From the NCBI GenBank assembly GCA_963715055.1, contig CAVQRB010000014.1:1-64000 (forward strand): a DNA stretch of 64,000 nt, given 5' to 3'. Below, piece by piece: positions 16,177-26,022 of the stretch. This stretch comes from CAVQRB01 sp963715055 (GTDB lineage: Bacteria > Pseudomonadota > Alphaproteobacteria > Rhodobacterales > Rhodobacteraceae). Every line of letters starts with the position of its first letter. Within the stretch, counting starts at the first letter, position 1. A program made the translations under genes and the position numbers. Under the pieces are notes generated by a model. That model searched no databases. It was not told the origin of the DNA and saw nothing but the letters and a program-made list of their open reading frames with translations.

Positions 16177-19136
16177 CCGACCATCCCGCAAACGACCAGT
16201 TCCACGCCTCCAGCTTCATGCAGGGGCACAACGCGGAATACCTCGAACAGATGTATGCACGCTACGCCAATGATCCGGGCGCGGTGGATGAAGCCTGGGC
16301 CGCCTTCTTCAAGGCGATGGGTGATGACGAGGTCGCGGTAAAACGCGAAGCCGAAGGCCCGAGCTGGGCGCGCCGCGACTGGCCCCCGGTTCCGGGCGAC
16401 GAGCTCACGCAGGCGCTGACCGGCGAATGGGCGCCCGAGGCGGAACTCAAAGGGGCCGGCGACAAGATCCGTGCCAAGGCGACCGAAAAGGGCGCCACGG
16501 TCTCCGACGACCAGATCAAGCGCGCGGTGCTCGACAGCATCCGGGCGCTGATGATCATCCGCGCCTACCGCATCCGTGGCCATCTCGCCGCCGATCTCGA
16601 CCCCCTTGGCATGCGCGAGGCGTCCAACCACCCGGAGCTTGATCCGAAATCCTACGGCTTCGCCGAGGCCGACATGGACCGGCCCATCTTCATCGACAAC
16701 GTGCTGGGGCTACAGGTCGCCTCGATGCGGCAGATCATCGAGATCGTCAAACGCACCTATTGCGGCACCTTCGCGCTGCAGTACATGCATATCTCAGACC
16801 CCGAAGAAGCCGGCTGGCTGAAGGAGCGGATCGAAGGCTTCGGCAAGGAGGTCTCCTTCACCCGCGAAGGCCGCAAGGCGATCCTGGCCAAGCTGGTGGA
16901 GGCCGAAGGCTTCGAGAAATTCCTGCATGTCAAATACATGGGCACAAAGCGCTTCGGCCTCGATGGCGGCGAAAGCCTCGTCCCGGCGATGGAGCAGATC
17001 ATCAAGCGCGGCGGCGCGCTCGGGGTGCGCGACATCGTCATCGGCATGCCGCACCGCGGGCGTCTGTCGGTGCTGGCCAACGTGATGGCCAAGCCCTACC
17101 GCGCGATCTTCAACGAATTTCAGGGCGGCAGCTTCAAGCCGGAAGATGTCGACGGCTCGGGCGATGTGAAATATCACCTCGGGGCGTCCTCGGACCGCGA
17201 GTTCGACGGCAACACGGTTCACCTCAGCCTGACCGCCAACCCCAGCCACCTCGAGGCCGTGAACCCGGTGGTGCTGGGCAAATGCCGCGCCAAGCAGGAC
17301 CAGAACAACGACAAGGCCCGCACCACCGTGCTGCCGATCCTGCTGCATGGCGACGCGGCCTTCGCCGGTCAGGGCGTGGTGGCGGAGTGTTTCGCGCTCT
17401 CCGGCCTGCGCGGCCACCGCACCGGCGGCACCATGCATATCGTCGTGAACAACCAGATCGGCTTCACCACGGCGCCGCATTTCTCGCGCTCCTCGCCCTA
17501 CCCCACCGACAACGCGCTGGTGGTCGAGGCGCCGATTTTCCACGTCAACGGCGATGACCCGGAGGCCGTGGTCCATGCCGCCAAGGTCGCCACCGAATTC
17601 CGCCAGAAGTTCCACAAGGATGTGGTGCTCGACATCTTCTGCTACCGCCGCTTCGGGCATAACGAAGGCGACGAGCCGATGTTCACCAACCCCCTGATGT
17701 ACAAGACGATCAAGGGTCACAAGACAACGCTCAGCCTCTATACCGAACGTCTGGTCAAGGACGGGCTGATCCCCGAGGGCGAGATCGAGGACATGAAGGC
17801 CGCCTTCCAGGCCCGCATGAACGACGAGTTCGAGGCGGGCAAGGAATACCGCCCCAACAAGGCCGACTGGCTCGACGGCAAGTGGTCGCATCTCGACAAG
17901 ATGAAGGAGAAGAAATACCAGCGCGGCAAGACCGCCATCTCCAAGGCGACCATGGCCGAGGTGGGCAAGGCCCTGACCTCCGCCCCCGAAGGCTTCCCGG
18001 TACACAAGACCGTGGAGCGGCTGCTCGAGACCAAGCGCGAGATGTTCGAGAAAGGCGAGGGCTTCGACTGGGCCACGGCGGAGGCGCTGGCCTTCGGCTC
18101 GCTCCTGACCGAAGGCTTCCCGGTGCGGCTTGCCGGGCAGGACAGCACCCGCGGCACCTTCTCCCAGCGCCATTCCGGGCTGATCAACCAGGACACGGAA
18201 GAACGCTACTACCCGCTCAACCACATCAAGCCGGGTCAGGCGCCTTATGAGGTCATCGATTCGATGCTCTCGGAATATGCCGTGCTGGGCTTCGAATACG
18301 GCTACTCGCTGGCCGAACCCAACGCGCTGACGCTCTGGGAAGCGCAGTTCGGCGATTTCGCCAATGGCGCGCAGATCATGTTCGACCAGTTCATCTCCTC
18401 CGGCGAGTCGAAGTGGCTGCGCATGTCCGGCCTCGTCTGCCTGCTGCCGCATGGCTTCGAGGGTCAGGGACCGGAGCACTCCTCCGCCCGGCTTGAGCGC
18501 TTCCTGCAGATGTGCGGGCAGGACAACTGGATCGTGGCCAACTGCACCACGCCGGCCAACTATTTCCACATCCTGCGCCGCCAGATCCACCGCACCTTCC
18601 GCAAGCCGCTGATCCTGATGACGCCGAAATCGCTCCTGCGCCACAAGCTCGCGATCAGCCGGGCCGAGGAGTTCCAGACCGGCTCCTCCTTCCACCGCGT
18701 GCTCTGGGACGATGCGCAGCAGGGCAATTCGGACACCAAGCTGGTCGCCGACGCCAAGATCAGGCGCGTGGTGATGTGCTCGGGCAAGGTCTATTACGAC
18801 CTGCTGGAGGAACGCGACGCGCGCGGTATCGACGACGTCTACCTGCTGCGCTTCGAGCAGTTCTACCCCTTCCCGGCGCAATCGGCCGTGAAGGAGCTGG
18901 AACGCTTCAAGGGCGCCGAGATGATCTGGTGTCAGGAGGAGCCGAAGAACCAGGGCGGCTGGACCTTCATCGAACCCAACATCGAATGGGTCTTGGGCCG
19001 GATCAAGGCCAAGCACGTCCGGCCCGTCTACGTCGGCCGCGCCACCTCCGCCTCGCCCGCCACGGGGCTTGCGTCCCAGCATAAAGCACAACAAGCAGCC
19101 CTCGTGAACGAAGCGCTGACGATCGAAGGAAAATGA
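16173..19136 (+). CDS. sucA: 2-oxoglutarate dehydrogenase E1 component
   Basis: Thiamine-diphosphate-dependent decarboxylase of the 2-oxoglutarate dehydrogenase complex, 987 residues, the expected size. The N-terminal NAEYLEQMYARYANDPGAVDEAW helix is the E2-binding region of alphaproteobacterial E1o. GMPHRGRLSVLANV, FHVNGDDPEAVVHAA with the following RRFGHNEGDEP (thiamine diphosphate and metal site), and GTFSQRHSGL are visible. The start overlaps the DUF805 stop by four bases. It is followed immediately by sucB. Confidence 0.98.
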   Translation: MTDHPANDQFHASSFMQGHNAEYLEQMYARYANDPGAVDEAWAAFFKAMGDDEVAVKREAEGPSWARRDWPPVPGDELTQALTGEWAPEAELKGAGDKIRAKATEKGATVSDDQIKRAVLDSIRALMIIRAYRIRGHLAADLDPLGMREASNHPELDPKSYGFAEADMDRPIFIDNVLGLQVASMRQIIEIVKRTYCGTFALQYMHISDPEEAGWLKERIEGFGKEVSFTREGRKAILAKLVEAEGFEKFLHVKYMGTKRFGLDGGESLVPAMEQIIKRGGALGVRDIVIGMPHRGRLSVLANVMAKPYRAIFNEFQGGSFKPEDVDGSGDVKYHLGASSDREFDGNTVHLSLTANPSHLEAVNPVVLGKCRAKQDQNNDKARTTVLPILLHGDAAFAGQGVVAECFALSGLRGHRTGGTMHIVVNNQIGFTTAPHFSRSSPYPTDNALVVEAPIFHVNGDDPEAVVHAAKVATEFRQKFHKDVVLDIFCYRRFGHNEGDEPMFTNPLMYKTIKGHKTTLSLYTERLVKDGLIPEGEIEDMKAAFQARMNDEFEAGKEYRPNKADWLDGKWSHLDKMKEKKYQRGKTAISKATMAEVGKALTSAPEGFPVHKTVERLLETKREMFEKGEGFDWATAEALAFGSLLTEGFPVRLAGQDSTRGTFSQRHSGLINQDTEERYYPLNHIKPGQAPYEVIDSMLSEYAVLGFEYGYSLAEPNALTLWEAQFGDFANGAQIMFDQFISSGESKWLRMSGLVCLLPHGFEGQGPEHSSARLERFLQMCGQDNWIVANCTTPANYFHILRRQIHRTFRKPLILMTPKSLLRHKLAISRAEEFQTGSSFHRVLWDDAQQGNSDTKLVADAKIRRVVMCSGKVYYDLLEERDARGIDDVYLLRFEQFYPFPAQSAVKELERFKGAEMIWCQEEPKNQGGWTFIEPNIEWVLGRIKAKHVRPVYVGRATSASPATGLASQHKAQQAALVNEALTIEGK

Positions 19137-19138
19137 CC

Positions 19139-20662
<1,524 letters not shown>

Positions 20663-21229
20663 TAGCTTGAGGAAGTCGCAACATAGTGCAGCGCCTGACC
20701 CTGGGTGGGCGAGAAGCGCCCTCCCGGAGGGTCAATGCACTGTCAGGCTTGCCGGGTGACGAAAAACTGCAGGCTTCCAAGCAGAGTATGATTTGACCGA
20801 AGCGATATCAGTACACAAGCGATTTGGCAGTCTGCTGACACGGCATGCGCGTTATACAAGTACCGCCATGACGATACAAGAGTCTGCTGAATGGGCTACC
20901 AGATCGCTGCATCTCGATGCGAAAAAGGTTGCGCATCGCACCTATCGCAGCTAAGCGATCGCAAACTAAAGCTACTACGGCAGATAACTCGTGATCATCT
21001 CGGCATGACGCATGCTTGAATTATCGCACTGATCAGCAGTGGCGAGGAATTGGCGCTGACTGCGAGATTCGACGGAGACTGACCAAGCCGATAGTTAAAG
21101 GACTGTTCCGACTTCCATGAGCAGTACAGTTCAGTTGGAGTGCGCCAACTAGACGAGTATATCGTGCGTCCAGATGCGCATGTCCAACGCTCAAGGCAGT
21201 ATCGTAAGATCTACGAAAGAGGACAACCA
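20663..21229. other. 567-bp region between sucB and the MAPEG genes
   Basis: No gene can be supported. The first 90 bases hold a large stem-loop (see separate entry). From about 20770 to 21200 the sequence is clearly lower in GC than the neighbouring genes, with scattered stops in all frames. A short open stretch just before the MAPEG gene (21140-21229) looks like ordinary leader sequence. It is a candidate for promoter function in front of the MAPEG-lpd part. Confidence 0.5.
20685..20748 (+). other. large stem-loop after sucB with an alternative pairing
   Basis: Nested arms: AGTGCA (20685-20690) with TGCACT (20736-20741); GACCCT (20697-20702) with AGGGTC (20728-20733); GGGTGGGCG (20703-20711) with CGCCCTCCC (20717-20725), one mismatch. 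In addition GCCTGAC (20693-20699) is complementary to GTCAGGC (20742-20748). That pair crosses the outer arm and would form either an alternative fold or a pseudoknot. No T run follows, so it is not a classical terminator. It may stabilise the 3' end of the suc transcript or separate it from lpd. Confidence 0.5.
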
Positions 21230-21616
21230 ATGACCGAAATCCACATCCTCGCCCTCTACGGGCTTCTTGTCATCGTCACCCTGATCGCGCAGGCGACCGG
21301 GATGATGACGCAGCTTGGCATGGGCTACCTGCTGTCGAGCCGCGATGAACATCGCACCGTCAAGGGCATCTCCGGACGCCTCGACCGGGCGCTGAACAAC
21401 TCGATCACCGCCATGGTGCTCTTCGCCCCCGCCGTGCTGATCCTCACCGTGATGCAGGCCACCAGCAACCAGACCCTGCTTGCGGCACAGGCCTTCCTGA
21501 TCGCCCGCATCGTCTACCTGCCCGCCTATGCCTTCCGCATCACCGGCCTGCGCAGCCTTGCGTGGATGGTCGGCATCGCCGCGACCGCCCTGCTCTACTT
21601 CAACGCGCTCGTATGA
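21230..21616 (+). CDS. MAPEG family membrane protein 1
   Basis: A 128-residue membrane protein with four helices. ITLIAQATGMMTQ, then GRLDRALNNSITAMVLFAP and RIVYLPAYAFRI match the MAPEG family (membrane-associated eicosanoid and glutathione metabolism proteins); the R-x-x-R-A-x-x-N-x-x-E/T core is present as LDRALNNSIT. A GAGGACAACCA ribosome binding site precedes the ATG at 21230. It overlaps the next MAPEG gene (ATGA). Bacterial MAPEG members usually have no assigned substrate. Confidence 0.85.
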   Translation: MTEIHILALYGLLVIVTLIAQATGMMTQLGMGYLLSSRDEHRTVKGISGRLDRALNNSITAMVLFAPAVLILTVMQATSNQTLLAAQAFLIARIVYLPAYAFRITGLRSLAWMVGIAATALLYFNALV

Positions 21617-22002
21617 CGCCCGAACTCAAGATCCTCGTCCTTGCAGCCCTCCTGCAAGTGCTGCAATACGCCGCCTTCTCGGTCACCGCCAACATGCAGG
21701 TCGGCCCGAAGAAGGCCGCGAGCCCGCGCGACACGCCGGTGACGCTCACCGGCACCGCCGGAAGGTTGCAGCGCGCCATGAACAACCATTTCGAGGGGCT
21801 GATCCTCTTCACCATCGCCACGCTCGCGATCACCCTCTCGGCGCAGTCGAGCGGCTTCACCACCGCCTGCGCCTGGGTCTATCTCGGCGCCCGCGTGCTC
21901 TATGTCCCGGCCTACGCCTTCGGCTGGGTGCCGTGGCGGTCGGTGATCTGGATGGTGGGCTTTGCCGCCACGGTGGCGATCCTGCTTGCGGCCCTCGTCT
22001 GA
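21613..22002 (+). CDS. MAPEG family membrane protein 2
   Basis: A 129-residue paralogue of the preceding protein: GTAGRLQRAMNNHFEGLILFTIATL carries the canonical MAPEG motif R-x-x-N-x-x-E, and ARVLYVPAYAFGW aligns with RIVYLPAYAFRI in protein 1. Four helices are predicted. The start ATG overlaps the stop of protein 1, so the pair is translated together and may form a heteromeric membrane protein. It lies 119 bp upstream of lpd. Confidence 0.87.
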   Translation: MTPELKILVLAALLQVLQYAAFSVTANMQVGPKKAASPRDTPVTLTGTAGRLQRAMNNHFEGLILFTIATLAITLSAQSSGFTTACAWVYLGARVLYVPAYAFGWVPWRSVIWMVGFAATVAILLAALV

Positions 22003-22044
22003 GCGGGTGAGTATGACGTGGATCAAGACGAAAACCGTTCTGCC

Positions 22045-22073
22045 GGTGTACGGGGGGTGTACAGGGGGTGTAC
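22045..22073 (+). repeat. three GGTGTAC direct repeats at 11-bp spacing before lpd
   Basis: GGTGTAC occurs at 22045-22051, 22056-22062 and 22067-22073, exactly 11 bp apart, in a run of G-rich sequence 49-77 bp upstream of the lpd start. The one-turn period suggests either an operator array or recent slippage of an 11-bp unit. A short open frame (22013-22129) crosses it but has no other support. Confidence 0.6.
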
Positions 22074-22121
22074 GCCCGGTGCATCGCCGAAAACGCCTCA
22101 GGAAAGACCAAGGAGAGACCC

Positions 22122-23510
22122 ATGGCTAGTTACGACGCAATCATCATCGGCGCCGGCCCCGGCGGCTACGTCTGCGCCATCCGTTGCGCGCAACTGGGGC
22201 TGAAAGTGGCCTGCGTCGAGGGGCGCGAGACCCTGGGCGGCACCTGCCTCAACGTGGGCTGCATCCCCTCCAAGGCGCTGCTGCATGCCTCGCACATGCT
22301 GCATGAGGCGGAGCATAATTTCGCGACCATGGGGCTCAAGGGCAAGAGCCCGTCCGTGGACTGGAAACAGATGCTTGCCTACAAGCAGGACACCATCGAC
22401 ACCAATACCAAGGGCATCGAATTTCTCTTCAAGAAGAACAAGGTAGACTGGATCAAGGGCTGGGCCACGATCCCTGAGCCCGGCAAGGTCAAGGTCGGCG
22501 ACGAGGTGCATGAGGCCAAGAACATCATCATCGCTTCGGGTTCGGAAGCGGCCTCCCTGCCCGGTGTCGAGGTCGACGAGAAAGTCGTCGTGACCTCCAC
22601 CGGTGCCCTGGAACTGGGCAAGGTGCCGAAGACCATGGTGGTGATCGGTGCCGGCGTGATCGGGCTCGAACTGGGTTCGGTCTACGCGCGGTTGGGCTCA
22701 AAGGTCACGGTGATCGAATACCTCGACGCCATCACCCCCGGCATGGACGCAGAGATCCAGAAGACCTTCCAGAGAACCTTGAAGAAACAAGGGCTTGAGT
22801 TCATCATGGGGGCGGCCGTTCAGGGCACGGAAGCCAGCAAGACCAAGGCCAAGGTGACCTACAAGCTGCGCAAGGACGACAGCGAGCACACGCTTGACGC
22901 GGACGTGGTGCTGGTCGCGACCGGGCGCAAGCCCTTCACCGAAGGGCTGGGCCTCGATGCTCTCGGCGTCACCATGACCAAGCGGGGCCAGATCGCGGTG
23001 AACGCCCATTGGCAGACCAATGTGCCCGGCATCTACGCCATCGGCGACGTGATCGAAGGCCCGATGCTGGCCCATAAGGCCGAAGATGAGGGCATGGCCG
23101 CAGCCGAGCAGGTCGCGGGCAAGCATGGCCATGTGAACTACGGCGTTATCCCCGGCGTGATCTATACCCATCCCGAGGTCGCGAACGTGGGCGCAACCGA
23201 AGAAAGTCTGAAAGAACAAGGGCGTGCCTACAAGGTCGGCAAGTTCAGCTTCATGGGAAATGCACGGGCCAAGGCGAATTTTTCAGGCGACGGGTTCGTC
23301 AAGATCCTCGCCGACAAGGAGACCGATCGAATCCTTGGTGCACATGTCATTGGCCCCTCCGCAGGCGATCTCATCCATGAGATCTGCGTGGCGATGGAAT
23401 TCGGCGCCTCGGCGCAGGACCTCGCGATGACCTGCCACGCGCATCCGACCTATTCCGAGGCGGTGCGCGAAGCGGCATTGGCTTGCGGCGACGGCGCGAT
23501 CCACATGTAG
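22122..23510 (+). CDS. lpd: dihydrolipoamide dehydrogenase (E3)
   Basis: FAD-dependent E3 that reoxidises the lipoyl groups of E2, 462 residues. GAGPGGYVCAIRCAQLG at 10-26 binds FAD; the redox-active pair is C42 and C47 in GGTCLNVGCIPSK; AIGDVIEGPMLAHKAEDEG is the second FAD motif; and the catalytic H-x-x-x-x-E (HAHPTYSE) is near the end. The ATG at 22122 follows AAGGAGAGACC, an excellent ribosome binding site; the frame is open further upstream without similarity. Last gene of the 2-oxoglutarate dehydrogenase block. Confidence 0.97.
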   Translation: MASYDAIIIGAGPGGYVCAIRCAQLGLKVACVEGRETLGGTCLNVGCIPSKALLHASHMLHEAEHNFATMGLKGKSPSVDWKQMLAYKQDTIDTNTKGIEFLFKKNKVDWIKGWATIPEPGKVKVGDEVHEAKNIIIASGSEAASLPGVEVDEKVVVTSTGALELGKVPKTMVVIGAGVIGLELGSVYARLGSKVTVIEYLDAITPGMDAEIQKTFQRTLKKQGLEFIMGAAVQGTEASKTKAKVTYKLRKDDSEHTLDADVVLVATGRKPFTEGLGLDALGVTMTKRGQIAVNAHWQTNVPGIYAIGDVIEGPMLAHKAEDEGMAAAEQVAGKHGHVNYGVIPGVIYTHPEVANVGATEESLKEQGRAYKVGKFSFMGNARAKANFSGDGFVKILADKETDRILGAHVIGPSAGDLIHEICVAMEFGASAQDLAMTCHAHPTYSEAVREAALACGDGAIHM

Positions 23511-23534
23511 GGCACCCGCCCTTCCGGCTTCAGA

Positions 23535-24482
23535 TCACCCGGTCTTTTCTGAAGAAGCAACCTGCGTAGCGGTCACCGGCTCGGGTTTCGACATGTTGAA
23601 TTCGCGGCCCAGGGCCTGCGCCTTCATGACACGGAAAGCGTCGCGGACAGGAACCCAATACAGCCTGGAGCAGGTGTTCAATTCTTCCGCATTGCCTTCG
23701 CCGATGCCGAATTTGGCGTCGCGGTTATCTTCGGGCATGTGGTAGGTGCGAAAGATCACATCCCAGACCGGAAACATGAAAGCAAAATTCGTGTCGATGT
23801 GGTCGGGATGACAGCTGTGATATACGTGGTGGTGTGCGGGCGACGGGAAGATCATCGAGAGCTTGCCAGGCCAACGCAACCAAACATGGCTATGGCGCAG
23901 GTTGTACCCGACAAGGTTGAAGGCCAGCATCATCAGAGGCACCCCAAGGAGGCTCGGCATTGTCGGTACATAGCCGAAAAGCCGCACGGCTACCGCCAGT
24001 ATTACGCCATAGCCCACGCCCAGGACGACAATGTAGAGAAGATTGTCCACCGGGTGTTCGCGATAGTTTGATGCGGGATGCATGACTTCGGCGCTGTGGT
24101 GCACCTTGTGGAACTGCCAAAGGAGTGGCGACTTGTGCTGCAGGTAGTGGCAGTACCAAGCCAGACCGTCCGAGATGATCATCGCCACGACCATGAATCG
24201 CAGAGCAATCGCGAAGTCGGCACCCGCAGAAAAACTCCATTGGCCCGAGACTTCGGTAATCGAAAGCCCTCCGGAACTCCACCGGAACGCCAAAGCGACC
24301 GAAGCTGCGGAAAGCCCAATCATGAAGAACTTGCCGATGATGCCGTGGAAAAAGAAATAACGCAGGTCGAGCCATGCAGACGGGTGGCTCCAAACTGCTT
24401 TCGGAAAGAGAAATCGAAGGAATGTCTTTTCTTGCGAGCTCTGACGGCCCTGTCTACTGCGGTAGACCAACCATGCAATCAT
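23535..24482 (-). CDS. sterol desaturase/fatty acid hydroxylase family membrane protein
   Basis: A 315-residue di-iron membrane hydroxylase or desaturase. The histidine clusters are visible: HYLQHKSPLLWQFHKVHHSAE, then SNYREHP, and HHHVYHSCHPDHIDTNF. Several membrane helices flank them. Upstream of the ATG at 24482 the frame stays in phase with hydrophobic residues (IIYLLTSA) but meets a TAA only eight codons back, and there is no good ribosome binding site. The natural N-terminus may therefore have been lost. Convergent with lpd. Substrate cannot be predicted; members modify sterols, hopanoids, carotenoids or ornithine lipids. Confidence 0.8.
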   Translation of the reverse strand: MIAWLVYRSRQGRQSSQEKTFLRFLFPKAVWSHPSAWLDLRYFFFHGIIGKFFMIGLSAASVALAFRWSSGGLSITEVSGQWSFSAGADFAIALRFMVVAMIISDGLAWYCHYLQHKSPLLWQFHKVHHSAEVMHPASNYREHPVDNLLYIVVLGVGYGVILAVAVRLFGYVPTMPSLLGVPLMMLAFNLVGYNLRHSHVWLRWPGKLSMIFPSPAHHHVYHSCHPDHIDTNFAFMFPVWDVIFRTYHMPEDNRDAKFGIGEGNAEELNTCSRLYWVPVRDAFRVMKAQALGREFNMSKPEPVTATQVASSEKTG

Positions 24483-24692
24483 GGCGCTCGTCAGCAGGTA
24501 GATGATTTAGACGCGCTGATTGGGACTGCTGGCGGAGAGAAATACAGACTCTGCGTTGCTGACGAAACGATGCGCCAGTTCTTGAAAAACACCCGTGTGA
24601 TTGCCCCGCCGGTTTTTCGGTCTTTCTTTACATGACCATCAAGAACTGGCGACAATGCGGTAAACCTTGGGCAATTGTTTAGCGTGTCAAGC

Positions 24693-25304
24693 TCACCACA
24701 TCGTTTTCGCCGCGCGGCTGGGCCATTGCGCGTCATAGGCCGCGCCGTCAAACGCGCCGTCGGTCATCTCCGACAGGATATCGCCGACGCTAGGCAAGTC
24801 CGCATCCCCGCCTTCCCCGCGCCACAGACCCGAGCGGATGAGCGAACGGGCGCATTGGGTGTAGATCTCGCCGATCTCGATCACGATTACGGTGGCCGGC
24901 AGAGCGCCGTCCCTGTCGAATTCCCGCCGTAGGTCCGGATCCGCGCTCAACCAGGCGTGCCCGTTTACCCGCACCACATTGTTCGATCCCGGCACCACGA
25001 ACATCAGAGACACACGTCCATCGCTCACGATATTACGCAGCGAATCCAGCCGGTTGTTGCCACGCCAGTCCGGCATGAGCAGCGTGCCGGGATCAAGCTC
25101 TGTAACGACCGGGCCATCGTCGCCGCGCGGGCTCGCGTCGGTCCCCTCCAGCCCGACGGTCGAGAGCACGCAGAACCGCGACGCCATGATCCAGCGCCGA
25201 TAAAGCGGCGTCATCCGGCGCGCAACCTTGCGCATCGCCGCCTCGCTAACCTTGCCGTAAAGCGCCTCAAGTGCGTCCAGATCCCTAATCCGTCCTTCAC
25301 CCAT
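24693..25304 (-). CDS. PPOX-type flavin-binding protein
   Basis: A 203-residue protein of the pyridoxamine 5'-phosphate oxidase-like split-barrel class. FCVLSTVGLEGTDASPRGDDG and LLMPDWRGNNRLDSLRNIV, then GSNNVVRVNGHAWLS and an IGEIYTQCARSLIRSGLW segment, match the FMN-dependent MSMEG_1061-type subfamily. Such proteins bind FMN or a related cofactor and reduce diverse substrates. The start overlaps the end of the plsC-like gene (25297-25304), so it belongs to the ftsE-ftsX-plsC unit. Confidence 0.87.
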   Translation of the reverse strand: MGEGRIRDLDALEALYGKVSEAAMRKVARRMTPLYRRWIMASRFCVLSTVGLEGTDASPRGDDGPVVTELDPGTLLMPDWRGNNRLDSLRNIVSDGRVSLMFVVPGSNNVVRVNGHAWLSADPDLRREFDRDGALPATVIVIEIGEIYTQCARSLIRSGLWRGEGGDADLPSVGDILSEMTDGAFDGAAYDAQWPSRAAKTMW

Positions 25305-26022
25305 TCGCCCTGAACCCCGCTTCCGCCATCAGCGCATCCGAGCGCGCTTCCACCGACTTCTCCAGATGCTGCATGAAATCATCACGCGACAACCCCGGTT
25401 CGATTACCGGCAGAAACTCCACCACGGCGACGCCAGGCTTGCGCAGGATACCGCGCTTCGGCCAGAGCACACCCACATTCGTCGCCACCGGTACGCAGGG
25501 CTGCGCGAGCTGCTCATAGAGGATCCCGGTGCCGACCTTGTAGGGCATCCGGATCCCGGGCGGGACCCTCGTGCCCTGCGAATAGATGATGAGCTGCCCC
25601 GGTTCGGTACGACCCGCCTTCACGTCCGCGACCATCTTCTCGATCGCAGCACCCCGCTTGCCACGGTCGACCGCGACACAGTTGAGCCGCCGGGCATATT
25701 GTCCGATGATCGGCGTCATAAGGATTTCCTTCTTCATGATGAACTTTCCCGCCGGCAGCGCCGTAAAGATCATCATGATGTCGAGGAAAGACTGGTGTTT
25801 CGCGGCGATCAGCGCCTCGCCTTCGGGTGGCGTCCCGCGGACTTCGCAGCGGATACCAACCATCCAGCGCGCGGTCCAGAAAACGTAGCGCGAGTAAGTC
25901 TTGCAGGCCGCATAGGCGCCGCGCCTGCTGAAGAGTGCCCAGGGCGCGAAGAGCAATCCCACGATCGGCATGGCGACATACATCTGCGCTATGAAGACCG
26001 CCGAACGAATGTATTGCAGCAT
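25297..26022 (-). CDS. plsC: 1-acyl-sn-glycerol-3-phosphate acyltransferase
   Basis: A 241-residue membrane acyltransferase converting lysophosphatidate to phosphatidate in phospholipid synthesis. The catalytic H-x4-D is KHQSFLDIM. The second motif is YSQGTRVPPG in place of the canonical FPEGTR, a Q-for-E form. CVPVATNVGVLWPKRG is the fourth block. An N-terminal helix spans about residues 7-27. The ATG at 26022 overlaps the ftsX stop (TGATG) and gives the family-like N-terminus MLQYIRSAVFIAQMY; the frame extends 96 bases upstream into ftsX without similarity. Confidence 0.93.
   Translation of the reverse strand: MLQYIRSAVFIAQMYVAMPIVGLLFAPWALFSRRGAYAACKTYSRYVFWTARWMVGIRCEVRGTPPEGEALIAAKHQSFLDIMMIFTALPAGKFIMKKEILMTPIIGQYARRLNCVAVDRGKRGAAIEKMVADVKAGRTEPGQLIIYSQGTRVPPGIRMPYKVGTGILYEQLAQPCVPVATNVGVLWPKRGILRKPGVAVVEFLPVIEPGLSRDDFMQHLEKSVEARSDALMAEAGFRANG

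Noticed and set aside
16794..19094. Very long open frame antisense to sucA (766 codons)
   Set aside because: Pure shadow of sucA in a GC-rich genome; no conserved motif. The same holds for the long frames opposite the decarboxylase (42904-44967) and the TIGR02302 gene (28864-30192).
22013..22129. 38-codon open frame spanning the GGTGTAC repeats before lpd
   Set aside because: It overlaps the lpd start, has no ribosome binding site of note and no recognisable composition; the repeats explain it better.
25560..25600. YSQGTR in PlsC in place of FPEGTR
   Set aside because: First considered a catalytic lesion, but Q-for-E forms occur in other alphaproteobacterial acyltransferases and the H-x4-D motif is intact, so treated as a variant.
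25586..25888. Possible gene on the plus strand opposite plsC
   Set aside because: It lies antisense to a well-supported plsC with both catalytic motifs, and lacks any signal or motif of its own.
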